The notes below the pieces were generated by a model. It made no database searches, was not told where the DNA came from, and saw nothing but the letters and a program-made list of their open reading frames with translations. The translations under genes were made by a program, and so were the position numbers. DNA of 64,000 nucleotides from Ancylostoma caninum. Taxonomy: Eukaryota > Nematoda > Chromadorea > Rhabditida > Ancylostomatidae. The stretch is taken from the NCBI GenBank assembly GCA_037903475.1, contig JBAJFG010000150.1:744001-808000 (forward strand), written 5' to 3'. Positions 44,915-56,402 of the stretch are shown here, in pieces (within the stretch, counting starts at the first letter, position 1; every line of letters begins with the position of its first letter).

Positions 44915-47255
44915 ACTTTACAGATTCAATCAGTTTCGCAATGCATTCCTGTGGCTTATTAGCTCATCTAGCGGTTGCTTGAGCACTTCTTTCTATACCC
45001 ACACTTTTCCTTTCTATATGTAGGCTGTGCGTATTCTATACACATTTCTTCCTCTCTGTTTTCTCCTTCCTCTTTACATGAAAACAACAAGCGAGCATTG
45101 AAGTTCAGAAAAGTGCGCACCACTCGACAAGGACATTGGATATTGTATTATTTTAATCGCTTGTTAGTCCTGGTATAGAGTCCGTTACCTCAGAGAGGGC
45201 GGATGGATTGATTTTGTCTGCAATCAGGATCTTAGCACGGTGTCGGCCAACTGATCTAACTTTACATTTTTTTTAGGTTTGATTTGTATGTGGTGTGATT
45301 CCTCGCATTTTGATGTTTTCGTACTGCAGCATAGTAAAATCTTCTTGCAAACGCATCTACTCGATGGAATCAGTTCGATTGTAACTGCAAAGTCCTTCCA
45401 TCGGCCCTATCTGAACTAACAGACTATAAACTTCGCACGAGTGGAAATTCCATGTCATCCTGTAGCTCCCTTCTAATGTTCGCAATTACATGTCGCTTTT
45501 CATAGAGACAGAGCTGAGGAACTGCACGGTCTCTGGCGAGAGTTAATGAACGGGCAGAAGGGCATTTATGAGCAAGAGATTGTGTTTGGTGTTTGTTGGA
45601 ATGAGAAATAGTTTTGAAACCTTTGAAAACCAGAAAAAACTTATTCCTCACCACAGTGCACAACGGCAAACAGGCTAGGTATCCTTGATAATTATGTAAA
45701 ATCCTTAGTAATTGTAGGATAAGACACACTAGGTGCACATGTGCACGATCCTCGTTCCTCACCTAAAGCTGCATTTTGACTTCGAAATGAACACCTTTTT
45801 CCGAGTTAACGCAAGTAGTTCGTTCCTGAATCATTTTCGCTTCTATTTTTCTCAACACTATCGCATTACGCATTGTAGTAATGGATATGTCATATTTATA
45901 ACAGTACATCGCATTCTTAAAGTAAAGCAGAAAAGTAGCAGAAAAATAAAGAAGATGCCATCATTCTTCGAAGAGCCACCGAAGAAGAAGTGACTCCTTG
46001 ATGGATCTTCGAACTTTTTGTTTTCATATATTCCTCTTGTGACAAAACAAAAAGCGAAAAATCGTGAGAGTGTTTTTGTCTGCGTCGGAATCTTTTTGAA
46101 ATGGTGCCATCACAAAAGGAAAGAGCTCAAGACCTTTTTAGAAGCAAACTTTTTCATTCAGGCGATTCGTATTTCGTTGTGATGAATTATTTTTCTGATG
46201 GCTTCGAAACTTCAACTTTGCTTTATAAATATAAATCCAGTGGTTTTGGAAAAGGAATTACACCCATCCTACTGCTTAGTTGTTGAAAAAGATCATTACA
46301 TCACGAAACAAGACGTATTCGAGATAAAAACGTCGAGTAACCTTGGTTCACAATGTTTCAGAAGATTCTGAAAAAAGTGGTATCTACAGTATATGCTTGG
46401 AACACTTCAAAAATGGCATTTTGATACAAAATAGGTGTCATAATCGTAATCAGCATGTAACCTCTAGGTGAAGATTATAATTTCTAGTACCAACTTTTTC
46501 AATTTAAATTACAGCCCTGAACCATCCAGATTATTTGGTGTAGTTTATGTGCCTACTTATGTAGTTTATGCATACAATCGTTTTATCATCGTGTTGTACC
46601 ATCTTTTTGTCACCTAAATATCATTTAATTTCGATATTTTCATCCACTCCGATCATTTCCTCTTCCCAAATTCCTATCTCCATCATTGCTATAGTTTCAT
46701 GCCGAAGAGGGCACAGACAGTAGACGGGTGGTGAGAGGGAAGAGAGGGCAGGACGAGAGAGCTATGAGCGTGGCCGTGGGCGGCAAGGGAGCGTATTTTT
46801 TCAGGATATGTATCGCCAAGGAGCCTCTTCATCCTCCGCCTCGTGGATAGGATGGATTTGGCTAAACGTCAGCAATTTGCAATTCAGAGGTCAGCGTCCT
46901 TCCTCACATTTGCGAGGTCATGATCATTATAGCGCAGGCATGTGGGCAGAGCGCAGTCATGACGGAGTTTTGCTGGACTCGTCCGAACCACGCTCCTTCT
47001 GGTCGACTTCTTCTACACATTCAGCCAGCTGATCGGGATCAGTTGGCGGATACAGTGATTAGTTCGCAATTGTGGCCAGAATCGGATTAGCGGCCCTGTG
47101 TGGGCTAACAGACTGTACGCGCAGCTTTTCGTTCAGCTAGCTGATTTCTCGCTCTAACGCAGCTCCCCCTCTCCCAAAAAATACTATTGAGAAAAACAGC
47201 GTTATTACTGGCATCATGTTTATTTTTAGGCTGCTTTTTTTTTTCACGCTTCCAG
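44915..47255. other. Unassigned, no gene recognised
   Basis: A/T-rich with scattered frames of fewer than 115 codons. The frames at 45733-45993 and 46101-46286 were read and not recognised. Possible intergenic or intronic sequence. Confidence 0.35.
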
Positions 47256-47700
47256 CAGTCCATGTCAGACCTCTACACTGGGGACGAAGGAATCTTTGCT
47301 GGTCTATGTCATTGCGCTTACAGAGCAAACACTGCAATTTTTCGAGGTCTCCCATTGCGTGAGGGAGGTGAGAGTTGTCTTAATGGAAACTACAACTATG
47401 GTTATCTTCATCGGTACCACGAGATTTACAGGTGCATCAATGACAAACAAAGATATACTCATCGACTTCGTTTCCACGAAAGACCGGGATTTAACTCTTT
47501 TCAAAATGAACCAAGCCGTGATGGAAGGCTGGTAAGAATCTTTGTGGTACTACTGTGTACTTTGTAGGCTTTAGTGCAATTCTTGATGTATGTTCATTAT
47601 TTTAGGGCTCCGAATTCATCCTCCGCTCTCGGCCATCCGCCCTTACTAGAGATGAATTGATGTTCATGAAATGGTCTCCCTCTTTAATAAAGTCGCATTG
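47256..47700 (+). CDS. Candidate spliced exon pair, function unknown
   Basis: A polypyrimidine-rich acceptor (TTTTTTCACGCTTCCAG, AG at 47254-47255) precedes a 276-bp exon that ends at a strong donor (CTG|GTAAGAATC, 47532). The 74-bp intron ends ATTATTTTAG at 47605, and the next exon opens GGCTCCGAATTC. In phase 0 the joined text runs QSMSDLYTGDEGIFAGLCHC ... SRDGRLGSEFILRSRPSA and stops at about 47700. A second frame of the first exon is also open (MTNKDILIDFVSTKDRDLTL), so the true frame is uncertain. No family recognised. It lies just upstream of a decayed LINE and could be part of one. Confidence 0.25.
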
Positions 47701-47994
47701 ATGTAATCCTTCCAGCTCCTTTTGATGAAATCAGGGGTGTTGTTTATGATGACTCTGCTACGGTCGCTGAGAATAGAATCTCAACTCAAATATTTGAAGA
47801 CCTTACGCGAACTTGACCTTATAGGTGAGTTCATAAGTTTTCTTTCACGAATCTGTCTCTACAATGACTTTTTATAGACGAGAAGAAATACAAAGAAGAA
47901 CTCTCTTGTCTGGTCGACTCATGTACTGAGGGATTGAGGGTGAGGAATTGAGGACCAGGAATCGTTAAAGAAACCACATATTTGTCATTGCTCA

Positions 47995-48790
47995 TTGTCA
48001 TTGTCAAAGAAGGAATACAAGGATTTCAGCTGCAGAAGTCAAACCGTCGTTATTAACAGAGCCAAATCCTTCAACTACCCCATTACCAGTGATGTTCCTC
48101 AAGGAACATACTGGGGCCATTCACTATTTCTCATGTACATTAATGATCTGTCTGAAATACTACTTCCTAGCGCTTTCTGCTCCATTTACGCGGACGATTG
48201 CAGAATTAACACAGTAAATTATGCTTAGCTTTTGCAAGTGGCCATCGATTCTGTAGCGGCATGGCCTAAAAAATGGAATTTGGATATATCCAAACTAAAG
48301 AAGCCGATCATGGCTCTGGAAAAAAAAACCATCCGAGTAAGACCTTTTTCTTAGATGGAATGGAACTAGCCCCCTATATGAGGTTCGCGATTTAGGGTTG
48401 GTCTACAGCAACACGTTGGACTTTAGTAGCTACATCAATAACACAGTTTACAAGGCCTGATGTTGATGTAATTTCATCCTGAAAGCCTTCAAAACGAGAA
48501 ATGCAGGCATAATTTTTACGCTTTTCATAACATACGTCAGATCCACGTTGGAGTACTGTTCAGCAGTTTGGTCGCCTTCGAAAATTCCTTGATAGATGAA
48601 GTTGAAAAACTGCAAAAAGTTTTTTTTTGTTTGCAATTACAGGTGTTTTGCTAGAAAACGCATGCTTAGAATTTCGTACGAGGATAGACTGAAAAACCCA
48701 GGGGGTCCTGTCGTCTCGACAACTTATTCAGTAATCGACGTAGAAATTTTGTTACATATGCAGAAGGTTCTCTTTGCTGACTCTTTTTAA
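47995..48790 (+). pseudogene. Decayed CR1/jockey-type LINE reverse transcriptase, 3' part
   Basis: The plus frame from 47995 reads ITSDVPQGT..GHSLFLMYIN followed by DLSEIL and SIYADDCRI, the VPQGS and YADD blocks of a LINE reverse transcriptase. It then breaks by stops. Later pieces (MELAPY, DLGLVYSNTLDFSSYINN, STLEYCSAVWSPS, DEVEKLQKVFF) follow family order to about 48720. Truncated at its 5' end, inactive, and immediately upstream of a second LINE in the same orientation. Confidence 0.75.
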
Positions 48791-48910
48791 ATTTGACTGC
48801 CGTTCTTAATTTGACTTCTCTCTCTCAAAATGCTCATATTTACATTTTACATTTACATTCGACTCTCTACATCAACCGTGAGTGGTTGACTACTATTGAC
48901 TGCTCTGAAA

Positions 48911-49617
48911 ATGCCTTTCCAGCGCCATACTACCAAGTCTACTGCCAACAAAACGAAGCCTTCGGTAGTTGTCGACTCTGCTGGCAGTGTGCTGGACCAG
49001 ATATGGTTGCTCCACCGGATAATCAGGTATTGCTGAGAAAACTCTTGGCAATTCTCGAGGAAAAGGCGCCGGAGGCTGTGCCCCTACTCAATCAATTGAT
49101 CACAGCCCTCCAGCCCAATCTTAAAGACATTGTCGAGAGCGAGAAACGCTCTAGACCTATAGTTATTTCTGGAATGCCCGAAGCTGGGAGGGAGCTCACT
49201 GCCTCCCAGCATCAGGCACACAGAACTATCGGTGATTAAGATGCTAGATGCGTTAGATATAGAGACAAAACCCGTGGAAATCTATCTGATGGGGACATTG
49301 ACCGATGGTAGAGCAAGGCTTGCAAAATGTGTATTCCCCTCTCGAAGTCATTTTTTGGAGCAATTGAAAAAGCTCGCCTGCTTCATAAACTACCAGGATT
49401 CGAGAGGGTTTATATCAGTCGGTCCATGACCCAATTCGAAAGAGAGCTGGATAGAGAACTCCGCAGGCAAGCTCGCGAGCTCAATGACAAGGAACATGCT
49501 GGTGAGAAGGTTTATACGATTTACAGCGAGAAATTGGTGAAAGTTCGCGATATTCCCAGCATCAAAGCTTCCTATACAAAACGCGAGGTCAATCGAAATG
49601 CCGCTGTTTTCTTCTGA
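48911..49617 (+). pseudogene. CR1-like LINE ORF1 (nucleic-acid-binding protein), frameshifted
   Basis: The likely start at 48911 gives MPFQRHTTKSTANKTKPSVV. After a frameshift near 49005 it continues MVAPPDNQVLLRKLLAILEE with a helical, coiled-coil-like stretch. Then comes RPIVISGMPEAG (start of an RRM-like fold, 49155-49190). After another frameshift near 49238 it reads IKMLDALDIETKPVEIYLMG and GRARLAKCVFPSRSHF. After a third, LLHKLPGFERVYISRSMTQF is followed by ERELDRELRRQARELNDKEH and IPSIKASYTK. This is the helical region plus RRM plus basic C-terminal domain of LINE ORF1 proteins. Three frameshifts, no full ORF. Confidence 0.7.
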
Positions 49618-49618
49618 A

Positions 49619-50770
49619 CGCTAGAAGTATCGCGAACAAACTGCCTGGACTTCACTGTCTCATCTCACTACATAAACCCAGTATACTTTTTATAACCGAA
49701 TCTTGCCTCTCTCCTAAAATTTCTGATTGTGTGATTACTGCAGACCTCCTTACTCAATAATTCGCCAAGACCGCTTTAGAAAAAAAGGCGGAGGAGTTTG
49801 TGTTCTGATCCACATTGATTTTATTTTTGAAAGAGTGCCCTTCAACAATGCCCTGACTTCTGATATTTTCATATTTGATTCGCTGCCGTTTTCTCTCGAA
49901 CCACACCGTTTTTTTTTTGTTGGTTTATCATCCACCAAACAATAGAGTAGAAGACGATGAATCGTTGATTTCCGCAATGAGTGATTTCGTCTACAATAGA
50001 GGCAAACTTACAATTCTTGGGGATTCTAATCCTACTAACATGGTTTGGCCGCACCGCAGAGGAAGGGTAACTCACCATCTGCCCACCTTTTTCTCTCTTT
50101 CTTTAACCAGACCTCTCTTGAGCAACAAATTCAATCACCCACCCGAGGTACTCCCACCTTAGACATCATCTTAGCGGGCGACGGTATTATAAATGAAGTC
50201 GAGACCCTGCCTACTCTTGGCAGCTCCGACCATAACGTAATTTCCTTCTCGATACCTCCTTCTGATAATACTCTCCATGGCCCCCATTCGCTCGATTTTG
50301 ATTCTGCCGACGTCCTTTCTATCCGAAATGAACTTTCTTGCAAACTTTCTTCTTGGTTTGCAACATTTGATAACTACTCCAACATTGATGACGTGTACTC
50401 CCGATTTCTGACTATAATACAGGACCTAATTCAACGATACACTCCCTATCGAACAAAAGTACCAAAATCTGATAGTTACCCTGTGTACATCAAAAACTTA
50501 ATTGAGCAGAAGAATAGATTATTTTGGCAGTTTCAGAACCCAATCAGCCATGATGAATATAGAACCGCGAGCAACAACCTCAGTCGACATCTCAGAAGTT
50601 TCTTAGCCTACAAGGAACGCAAACTTGCCAATTCTACTAATATGCACAAACTGTTCGGCTTCGTTAAACAACGCATGAAAAGTAAACAATGTGCTCCAAC
50701 GTTGGATGATGAAAATGGCAACAAATTTTCCTCAGACCCTCACAAGGCAGCCACACTTTCTTCCTACTAG
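49619..50770 (+). pseudogene. CR1-like LINE ORF2, endonuclease domain, cut by insertion
   Basis: It starts LNARSIANKLPGLHCLISLH, an apurinic-type endonuclease N-terminus. It goes on with LFITESCLSPKISDCVI, IIRQDRFRKKGGGVCVLIH, a VYHPPN strand, and LTILGDSNPTNMVW (family GDFNLPxxxW; F changed to S). The SDH catalytic block GSSDHNVISF is at 50219-50248. The linker to the reverse transcriptase runs in one frame to 50767 (NGNKFSSDPHKAATLSSY), where the reading is cut. The text resumes as FESVFTT at 53276, joining naturally as SSY|FESVF, so the insertion is nearly precise. Frameshifts lie near 49750 and 50040. Confidence 0.8.
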
Positions 50771-50939
50771 CGCCCCTTCGGGACGCTAGAAAGTGGGGTG
50801 GGGCAGCCACTTGGGACATGTGCAAACGCTTCACACTTGCCAAATTTCTAGAAGATTGATAGGGAAGCAGAACCAATCTTACAATGGGCCCAAACATGAA
50901 GTCCTTCTTATGAGTTGAGTATGAGAATGAGAAGTTCGT

Positions 50940-52805
50940 TCTCCATCGTATGGCGTATTCGTGCGGATTCCTCACTATCGGGCCAACGCAGACCCTATCT
51001 CCATCGGCGGAACTGTATCCTGTCGTTCCCCACACTGTTGGACGAAGCGAAATCGTATCCGAGTGTTTTCCACACTACTGAGACGCAGCGGACTTTCCTT
51101 CATCGGTGGAGCCATATTCTGGCGCCATCTTCACTATTAGGCCTGAACCGTATCCTGGTATTCTCCACTTTATTGAGTCATAGCGGACCAATCCTATATT
51201 GGCGGACCCGTATCCTGGTGTTATCCATAGTACTGGGCCACGGCGGGCCTTTCCTCCATCAGAGCGCCCGCATTCTGGCGCCTTCCTCACAGTTAGGGCA
51301 AGGCGGATCCGTTCTCCAGGGGCGGGTTCGCATCCTGGCATTCTCAACACTAAAGTGAATCCGTATTCTGACGTGCTCTACACAAATGGGCCACGGTGGG
51401 CCCTTTCTTCATCGGTGGACCCGTATCTCGGCGTCCACCGCACCATTGGGCCACGGTGGGCCCTTCCTCCATCGGTGGACCCGTGTCATTGAGTTCCCCA
51501 CAGCACTGGGCCACCTTGGACCCTTTCTTCATCGGTGGACCCGTGTCATAGAGTTTCCCGCACCACTGGGCCACGGCGGGCCTTTTCTCCATCGGTGGAC
51601 CCGTATCTCGGCGTCCGCCGCACCATTGGGCCACGGCGGGACCTTTCTCATCGCTGGACCCGTGTCATTGAGTTCCTTACAGCACTGAGCCACCGTGGAC
51701 CCTTTCTTCATCGATGGACCCGTATCATGGAGTTTCCCACACCACTGGGCCACGGCGGGCCCTTTCTCCATCGGTGGATCCGTTTCGTGGCGTTCCCTAC
51801 AGCACTGGGCCACGGCGGGCCTTTCCTCCATCAGAGCGCCCGCATTCTGGCGCCTTCCTCACAGTTAGGGCAAGGCGGATCCGTTCTCCAGGGGCGGGTT
51901 CGCATCCTGGCATTCTCAACACTAAAGTGAATCCGTATTCTGACGTGCTCTACACAAATGGGCCACGGTGGGCCCTTTCTTCATCGGTGGACCCGTATCT
52001 CGGCGTCCACCGCACCATTGGGCCACGGTGGGCCCTTCCTCCATCGGTGGACCCGTGTCATTGAGTTCCCCACAGCACTGGGCCACCTTGGACCCTTTCT
52101 TCATCGGTGGACCCGTGTCATAGAGTTTCCCGCACCACTGGGCCACGGCGGGCCTTTTCTCCATCGGTGGACCCGTATCTCGGCGTCCGCCGCACCATTG
52201 GGCCACGGCGGGACCTTTCTCATCGCTGGACCCGTGTCATTGAGTTCCCCACAGCACTGAGCACCGTGGACCCTTTCTTCATCGATGGACCCGTATCATG
52301 GAGTTTCCCACACCACTGGGCCACGGCGGGCCCTTTCTCCATCGGTGGATCCGTTTCGTGGCGTTCCCTACAGCACTGGGCCACGGCGGGTCTTTTCTCC
52401 ATCGTTAGACCCGTATCCTGGCTTCCCCGCAACATTGGGCCCTTGCGGGCCTTTTTTCCATCGGTGGACCCGTACATGGAGTTTCCCACACCACTGGGCC
52501 ACGGCGGGCCCTTTCCCCATCGGTGGATCCGTTTCGTAGCGTTTCCTACAGCACTGGGCCACGGCGGGCCTTTTCTCCATCGGTGGACCCGTATCATGGA
52601 GTTTCCCACACCACTGGGCCACGGCGGGTCTTTTCTCCATCGTTAGACCCGTATCCTGGCTTCCCCGCAACATTGGGTCCTTGCGGGCCTTTTTTCCATC
52701 GGTGGACCCGTACATGGAGTTTCCCACACCACTGGGCCACGGCGGGCCCTTTCTCCATCGTTGGACCCGTATCCTGGCGTCCCCCGCAACATTGGGCCTT
52801 TTCTC
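50940..52805 (+). repeat. 59-60 bp minisatellite with 572- and 238-bp higher-order repeats
   Basis: The unit is GGTGGACCCGTATCMTGGMG / TTTCCCACACCACTGGGCCA / CGGCGGGCCCTTTCTCCATC. It shares GGACCCGT and a CAC-TGGGC block with the 50-bp arrays. A segment near 51230-51800 is repeated almost exactly 572 bp later: landmark TCAGAGCGCC at 51259 and 51831, and identical 94-codon minus frames at 51350 and 51922. A second block repeats after 238 bp (TTAGACCCG at 52405 and 52643). Confidence 0.95.
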
Positions 52806-52972
52806 CGTCCTTTCTCGAAACGAACGGATGTCGTGACTACACAATCGCCGCGAGAATTCAACAGCGGATGCGGCAGTAGCATCCACCAAATGAGGCGACC
52901 GCGTGGGTCCAACCTCCCCGAAGCTTCCGAGACGCGGCAGCTCTCGTAGCACCCGTCCATTTCTTCCTGCTA

Positions 52973-53272
52973 GTGCACACAGCGTCGCAACAGCGGAAGG
53001 GTGGTTTTCCTGCTGCGTACATTGTGCAACAGGGAAAGCTCGTAAACACTTCTTCACTCCTATGCGGCGAGACCGCCAGCGAAGGTGATGAAATCACCAT
53101 CCCGTGCATGCGGGAGGCCAGCAGTGACGTAATTGCGGGTCCCGAAGCGAACGTGTCTGAGTCCCTAAAAATCGGCCATTTCGCCACACAGTCTGCGCCT
53201 CAAGATTGCGGTGTCTATGAGTGCCGCCGCGTATCTCTAGCCGCTCTAGCTCCCTTACGGCGCTTTGTTTAA
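52973..53272 (+). CDS. Short ORF with an immunoglobulin-domain-like pattern, possibly captured
   Basis: A 99-codon frame in the non-repetitive tail of the insertion. Residues 33-46 read ETASEGDEITIPCM and residues 67-91 contain ESLKIGHFATQSAPQDCGVY then ECRR. Together they imitate an Ig fold: strand B 'xGDxVTxxC', strand E 'LxI', and strand F 'DxGxYxC'. The cysteine-to-cysteine spacing of about 39 is short and the core tryptophan is absent. There is no signal peptide and no clear start. It may be a captured exon fragment or a chance frame in GC-rich DNA. It ends at the insertion's right terminus. Confidence 0.25.
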   Translation: MHTASQQRKGGFPAAYIVQQGKLVNTSSLLCGETASEGDEITIPCMREASSDVIAGPEANVSESLKIGHFATQSAPQDCGVYECRRVSLAALAPLRRFV

Positions 53273-53275
53273 TAG

Positions 53276-54955
53276 ATTTTGAGAGTGTCTTCACAACAGC
53301 ACAAACCACCTGTCCTGTTGTGCATGACATTCTCTCGCCTTCTATCGTTATTCCTCGCATTGCATTAATTGAAGTCCGCAAGCTACTGAGATCTACAGGT
53401 GATGCTTTTTCTCTCACTGCTGACGGAGTTCCCCCACCTTTTTTCAGACGATTCGCTGACCAGCTAGCCACCCCTTTAACCCACATCTTCAACATCTCAC
53501 TTATACTCGGAGAAGTACCACAGGTCTGGCAAAGTGCCATGGTTACTCCCATTCCGAAGACTTCATCAGCTGCCCTACTCTTTGACTTTAGGCCAATCAG
53601 CATCCTCCCAACCTCATGCAAAATCATGGAAAAAACTCTGGTTCAAAAAATTATGGCGTGGTTTTCTAAACACAAAACTGTTCCCAATCAACAACTTGGA
53701 TTCGTCCCAGGTCGTTCCACTTGTACCCAGCTTTTGTGCTTTCAGTATGATTGGATTACAAACTTGAGTTTCGGGAAGCAGACGGACATAATTTGTTTTG
53801 ATCTCAGCAAGGCATTCGACACAGTAGATCACTCTTGTCTTATTTCCAAATTGGGAAGTGTAGGCATACGAGGTCAACTTTTGGAATGGTTCGCATGCTA
53901 CCTGAAGAACAGATCGTTTTCTATCAGAATTCACGAACGTGTATCCGAATTCAAAACTTGCACATCCGGTGTCCCTGAGGGTAGTGTTCTTTCCCCCATA
54001 TTATTTGTCCTTTACACAAATGAGCTTCCCCAAATTCTAAAAACGGACCCACGGGTCAAAGTATCTGCCTACGCTGATGATATAAAAGTCTCTGCCTCCT
54101 ATTTTCCTCACGAGAGAGACGAAGTTCAAGAAGTGTCCTATAAATCCATCTTAAAAATGAGAGAATGGGCCGATATTTGGCATATAAAAGTCAACATTTC
54201 TAAAAGCTGCTTTCTAAGAATGGGAGAGGAACCATCTGAAAAAATTGCCAATTCTTACCCGCAAATCATTAAAAAAATCAGAGTACGCGATTTGGAGGTG
54301 CTGGCAGACTCTTCCCTCAAGTTTACTGATCACACAGGCTTGATAACAACCAATGTCATGAGATTCATTTACTGTTTTTTTTAGAAACATCCATACGTCA
54401 GGTCATGTGGTACTTCTTCGGCTGCATAAAGCCTACATACTCCCTATCCTCGAATACTGTAGCCCACTCTGGATTCCCTGCTTGAGAAAAAAATATCATT
54501 AATATTGAAAGAGTGCAAAGGACTTCCACAAGAGTTTACAGAGTGCAAAGGACTTTCACGAATTCTGTTTCATCGAGCATTTCCTATCCGAATTATCCTG
54601 CATCCCTCTCATCCTACAGAGCCTGGCTTAAACAACTTGGTTTAAAAACTTTATTCTACAGAAGAGTTCAGGCGGATTTAATATTAGCCTTCGAAATCTT
54701 ACATGGTGAGGTCAGTTTGAAGCCATCCGATTTTGGTGCTTCCGTTCTATTAGCGAACGTAGATTCAGTCTTAATATTCAACAAGTGCTCCGACGCCTCT
54801 GGCGCCTCTGGCGAGTCTCGCACTTGCCCGCTTCGCGGGACCTTGGTACTCAGCTACCTTTACTTTCCATCCGTCAAAACGGATGAAGCATACAGCTGCG
54901 AAGCTCGCCGTAAGCGAGTCGGAGCACTTGTTGTACATAATTGAATATAACTGAT
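53276..54955 (+). pseudogene. CR1-like LINE ORF2, reverse transcriptase and C-terminus
   Basis: One frame to 54384 covers the reverse transcriptase palm and fingers: TPIPKTSS..FDFRPISILP (53551-53610), NQQLGFVPGRSTCTQLL (53686-53736), CFDLSKAFDTVDH (53794-53832), TSGVPEGSVLSPILFVLYTN (53965-54024), and the catalytic YADD at 54070-54081. The thumb continues KISKSC-like 'VNISKSCFLRMG'. After a frameshift near 54384 the C-terminal region follows (LHKAYILPILEYCSPLW, IERVQR, LKTLFYRRVQADLILAFEIL). The reverse transcriptase core is intact by eye, so this was a fairly young copy before the insertion. The 3' end is placed near 54955. Confidence 0.85.
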
Positions 54956-55079
54956 GTTTGCATCATTCTTTCGTTAAGTGCGTCCAGATGATTCACTCAG
55001 AATTGAGCGAAACGTAGCGCACTCGGAAAGGAGTGAGTATTTGTATCTATTCAGTATCTATTCAACTTTACATAGCCCC
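54956..55079. other. LINE 3' end or spacer
   Basis: Contains TCTATTCAGTATCTATTCAA, a short direct repeat. No poly-A or clear terminal microsatellite. Confidence 0.35.
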
Positions 55080-55475
55080 AAAATCTTCAAAAAAAATTTT
55101 AGCTGAAACTTCACGTAGGGGGGTTATTCGAGGTGCTGAACACGAACATCGTATAAATTTTGCACGATAACCCCATTCTTTAATGGTTACGGTAGATGTA
55201 CAGTAGATATGGTACTTCAAGGAACCCTCTCAAATTTTGCGTAGTGGGGTTTTTTGACGCCGACGACGAAAACCACCATTATTTTTGCAAGCCACCTCCG
55301 TTTTCTACCCGATATCGGCATTTTCTCTCAATTTCCTACCGTACACCTACCGTAACCCATGCAAAAATGGGGTTATGGTGCAAAATTGATACGATATTCG
55401 TGCTCAGCACCTCAGACAACCCCCTCCCCCTCTATGGAAAGTCCCAGCCAAAAAAATCTTTGAAGATTTTGGGGC
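55080..55475 (+). mobile_element. Foldback MITE, second copy of the 19071 family
   Basis: The arms CCCCAAAATCTTCAAA...TTTGAAGATTTTGGGG are inverted and run through GGGGTTATTCGAGGTGCTGA and ACGATATTCGTGCTCAGCAC. The centre has an extra segment absent from 19071-19325. Confidence 0.75.
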
Positions 55476-55753
55476 CAGCGAAGTTGAGTAGTGCCGTGAT
55501 TATTCGTCCATTCGTCCACTCACAGAAAGGAGTTAAACGGTATGCTTGTGCACTCTAAATCATGTTGCTATAGCAAGTTGGTATATAGGTGTACTAAAAC
55601 TGTGTTGCTTTGGTTATCGCCTAGTCTTGCATAGGAAAATAAATTCCCCACCCAACCCCTTCCAAAACTCTTGATTGCACACGGAGAGACCCCCAAGGAT
55701 TCAGTCACTGAGCACAACTCTTCCTTGTTTTTCTCGTTGTAGACGAAAAGATT

Positions 55754-56402
55754 CGCACATGAAACCTATATCGTTCGACTCAGAATGTGCCCTGCAAAAA
55801 TCATTGTCATTTAAGAGAAGCGCGGCGAAGCTGCGCTTCGCATGAATGGGGATAGGGGCCAAAAATCGATAAAATCGTTTTTCTCGGAAACGGCAAAAGA
55901 CCCTGACATTGCACAGGAGGGCACAATTCTGAGTCGAACGGTATAGGTTTCATGTGTGTTTGTCCTCTGGATCGTGAGATATAAGCGATTACAGACAAAC
56001 ACACAAACAGATGAGTTTTACTACATAGTGATGGGGATAGGGGGCCAAAAATCGATGAAATCGTTTTTCTCGGAAACGGCAAAAGACCCTGACATTGCAC
56101 AGGAGGGCACAATTCTGAGTCGAACGGTATAGGTTTCATGTGTGTTTGTCCTCTGGATCGTGAGATATAAGCGATTACAGACAAACACACAAACAGATGA
56201 GTTTTACTACATAGTGATGGGGATAGGGGGCCAAAAATCGACGAAATCGTTTTTCTCGGAAACGGCAAGAGACCCTGACATTGCACAGGAGGGCACAATT
56301 CTGAGTCGAACGGTATAGGTTTCATGTGTGTTTGTCCTCTGGATCGTGAGATATAAGCGATTACAGACAAACACACAAACAGATGAGTTTTACTACATAG
56401 TG
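55754..56402 (+). repeat. Three tandem 186-bp units with an inverted partial unit
   Basis: Units start at 55846 (185 bp), 56031 (186 bp) and 56217 (186 bp), about 98% alike. Each runs ATGGGGATAG..AATCGTTTTTCTCGGAAACG..GAGATATAAGCGATTACAGA..ATGAGTTTTACTACATAGTG. Since 186 is a multiple of 3, a minus frame of 236 codons results; it is not a gene. 55754-55796 (GCACATGAAACCTATATCGT) is the reverse complement of the 55918-55960 part of each unit. Confidence 0.9.

Larger units (their letters stand above)
50771..53275 (+). mobile_element. 2.5-kb insertion with minisatellite body inside LINE ORF2
   Basis: It occupies the gap between the two halves of the LINE ORF2. Its ends show an imperfect inverted match: left AGCGCCCCTTCGGGACGCTAGA (50769-50790, given here only as landmarks AGCGCC, GGGA, GCTAGA), right reverse complement AGCGCC, GGGA, GCTAGA ending at 53264. 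About 11 bp of unmatched sequence (TTGTTTAATAGA-type) follows before the LINE resumes; no target duplication is clear. The body is 50940-52805 minisatellite plus 450 bp of non-repetitive sequence with a short Ig-like ORF. No transposase. Confidence 0.65.
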
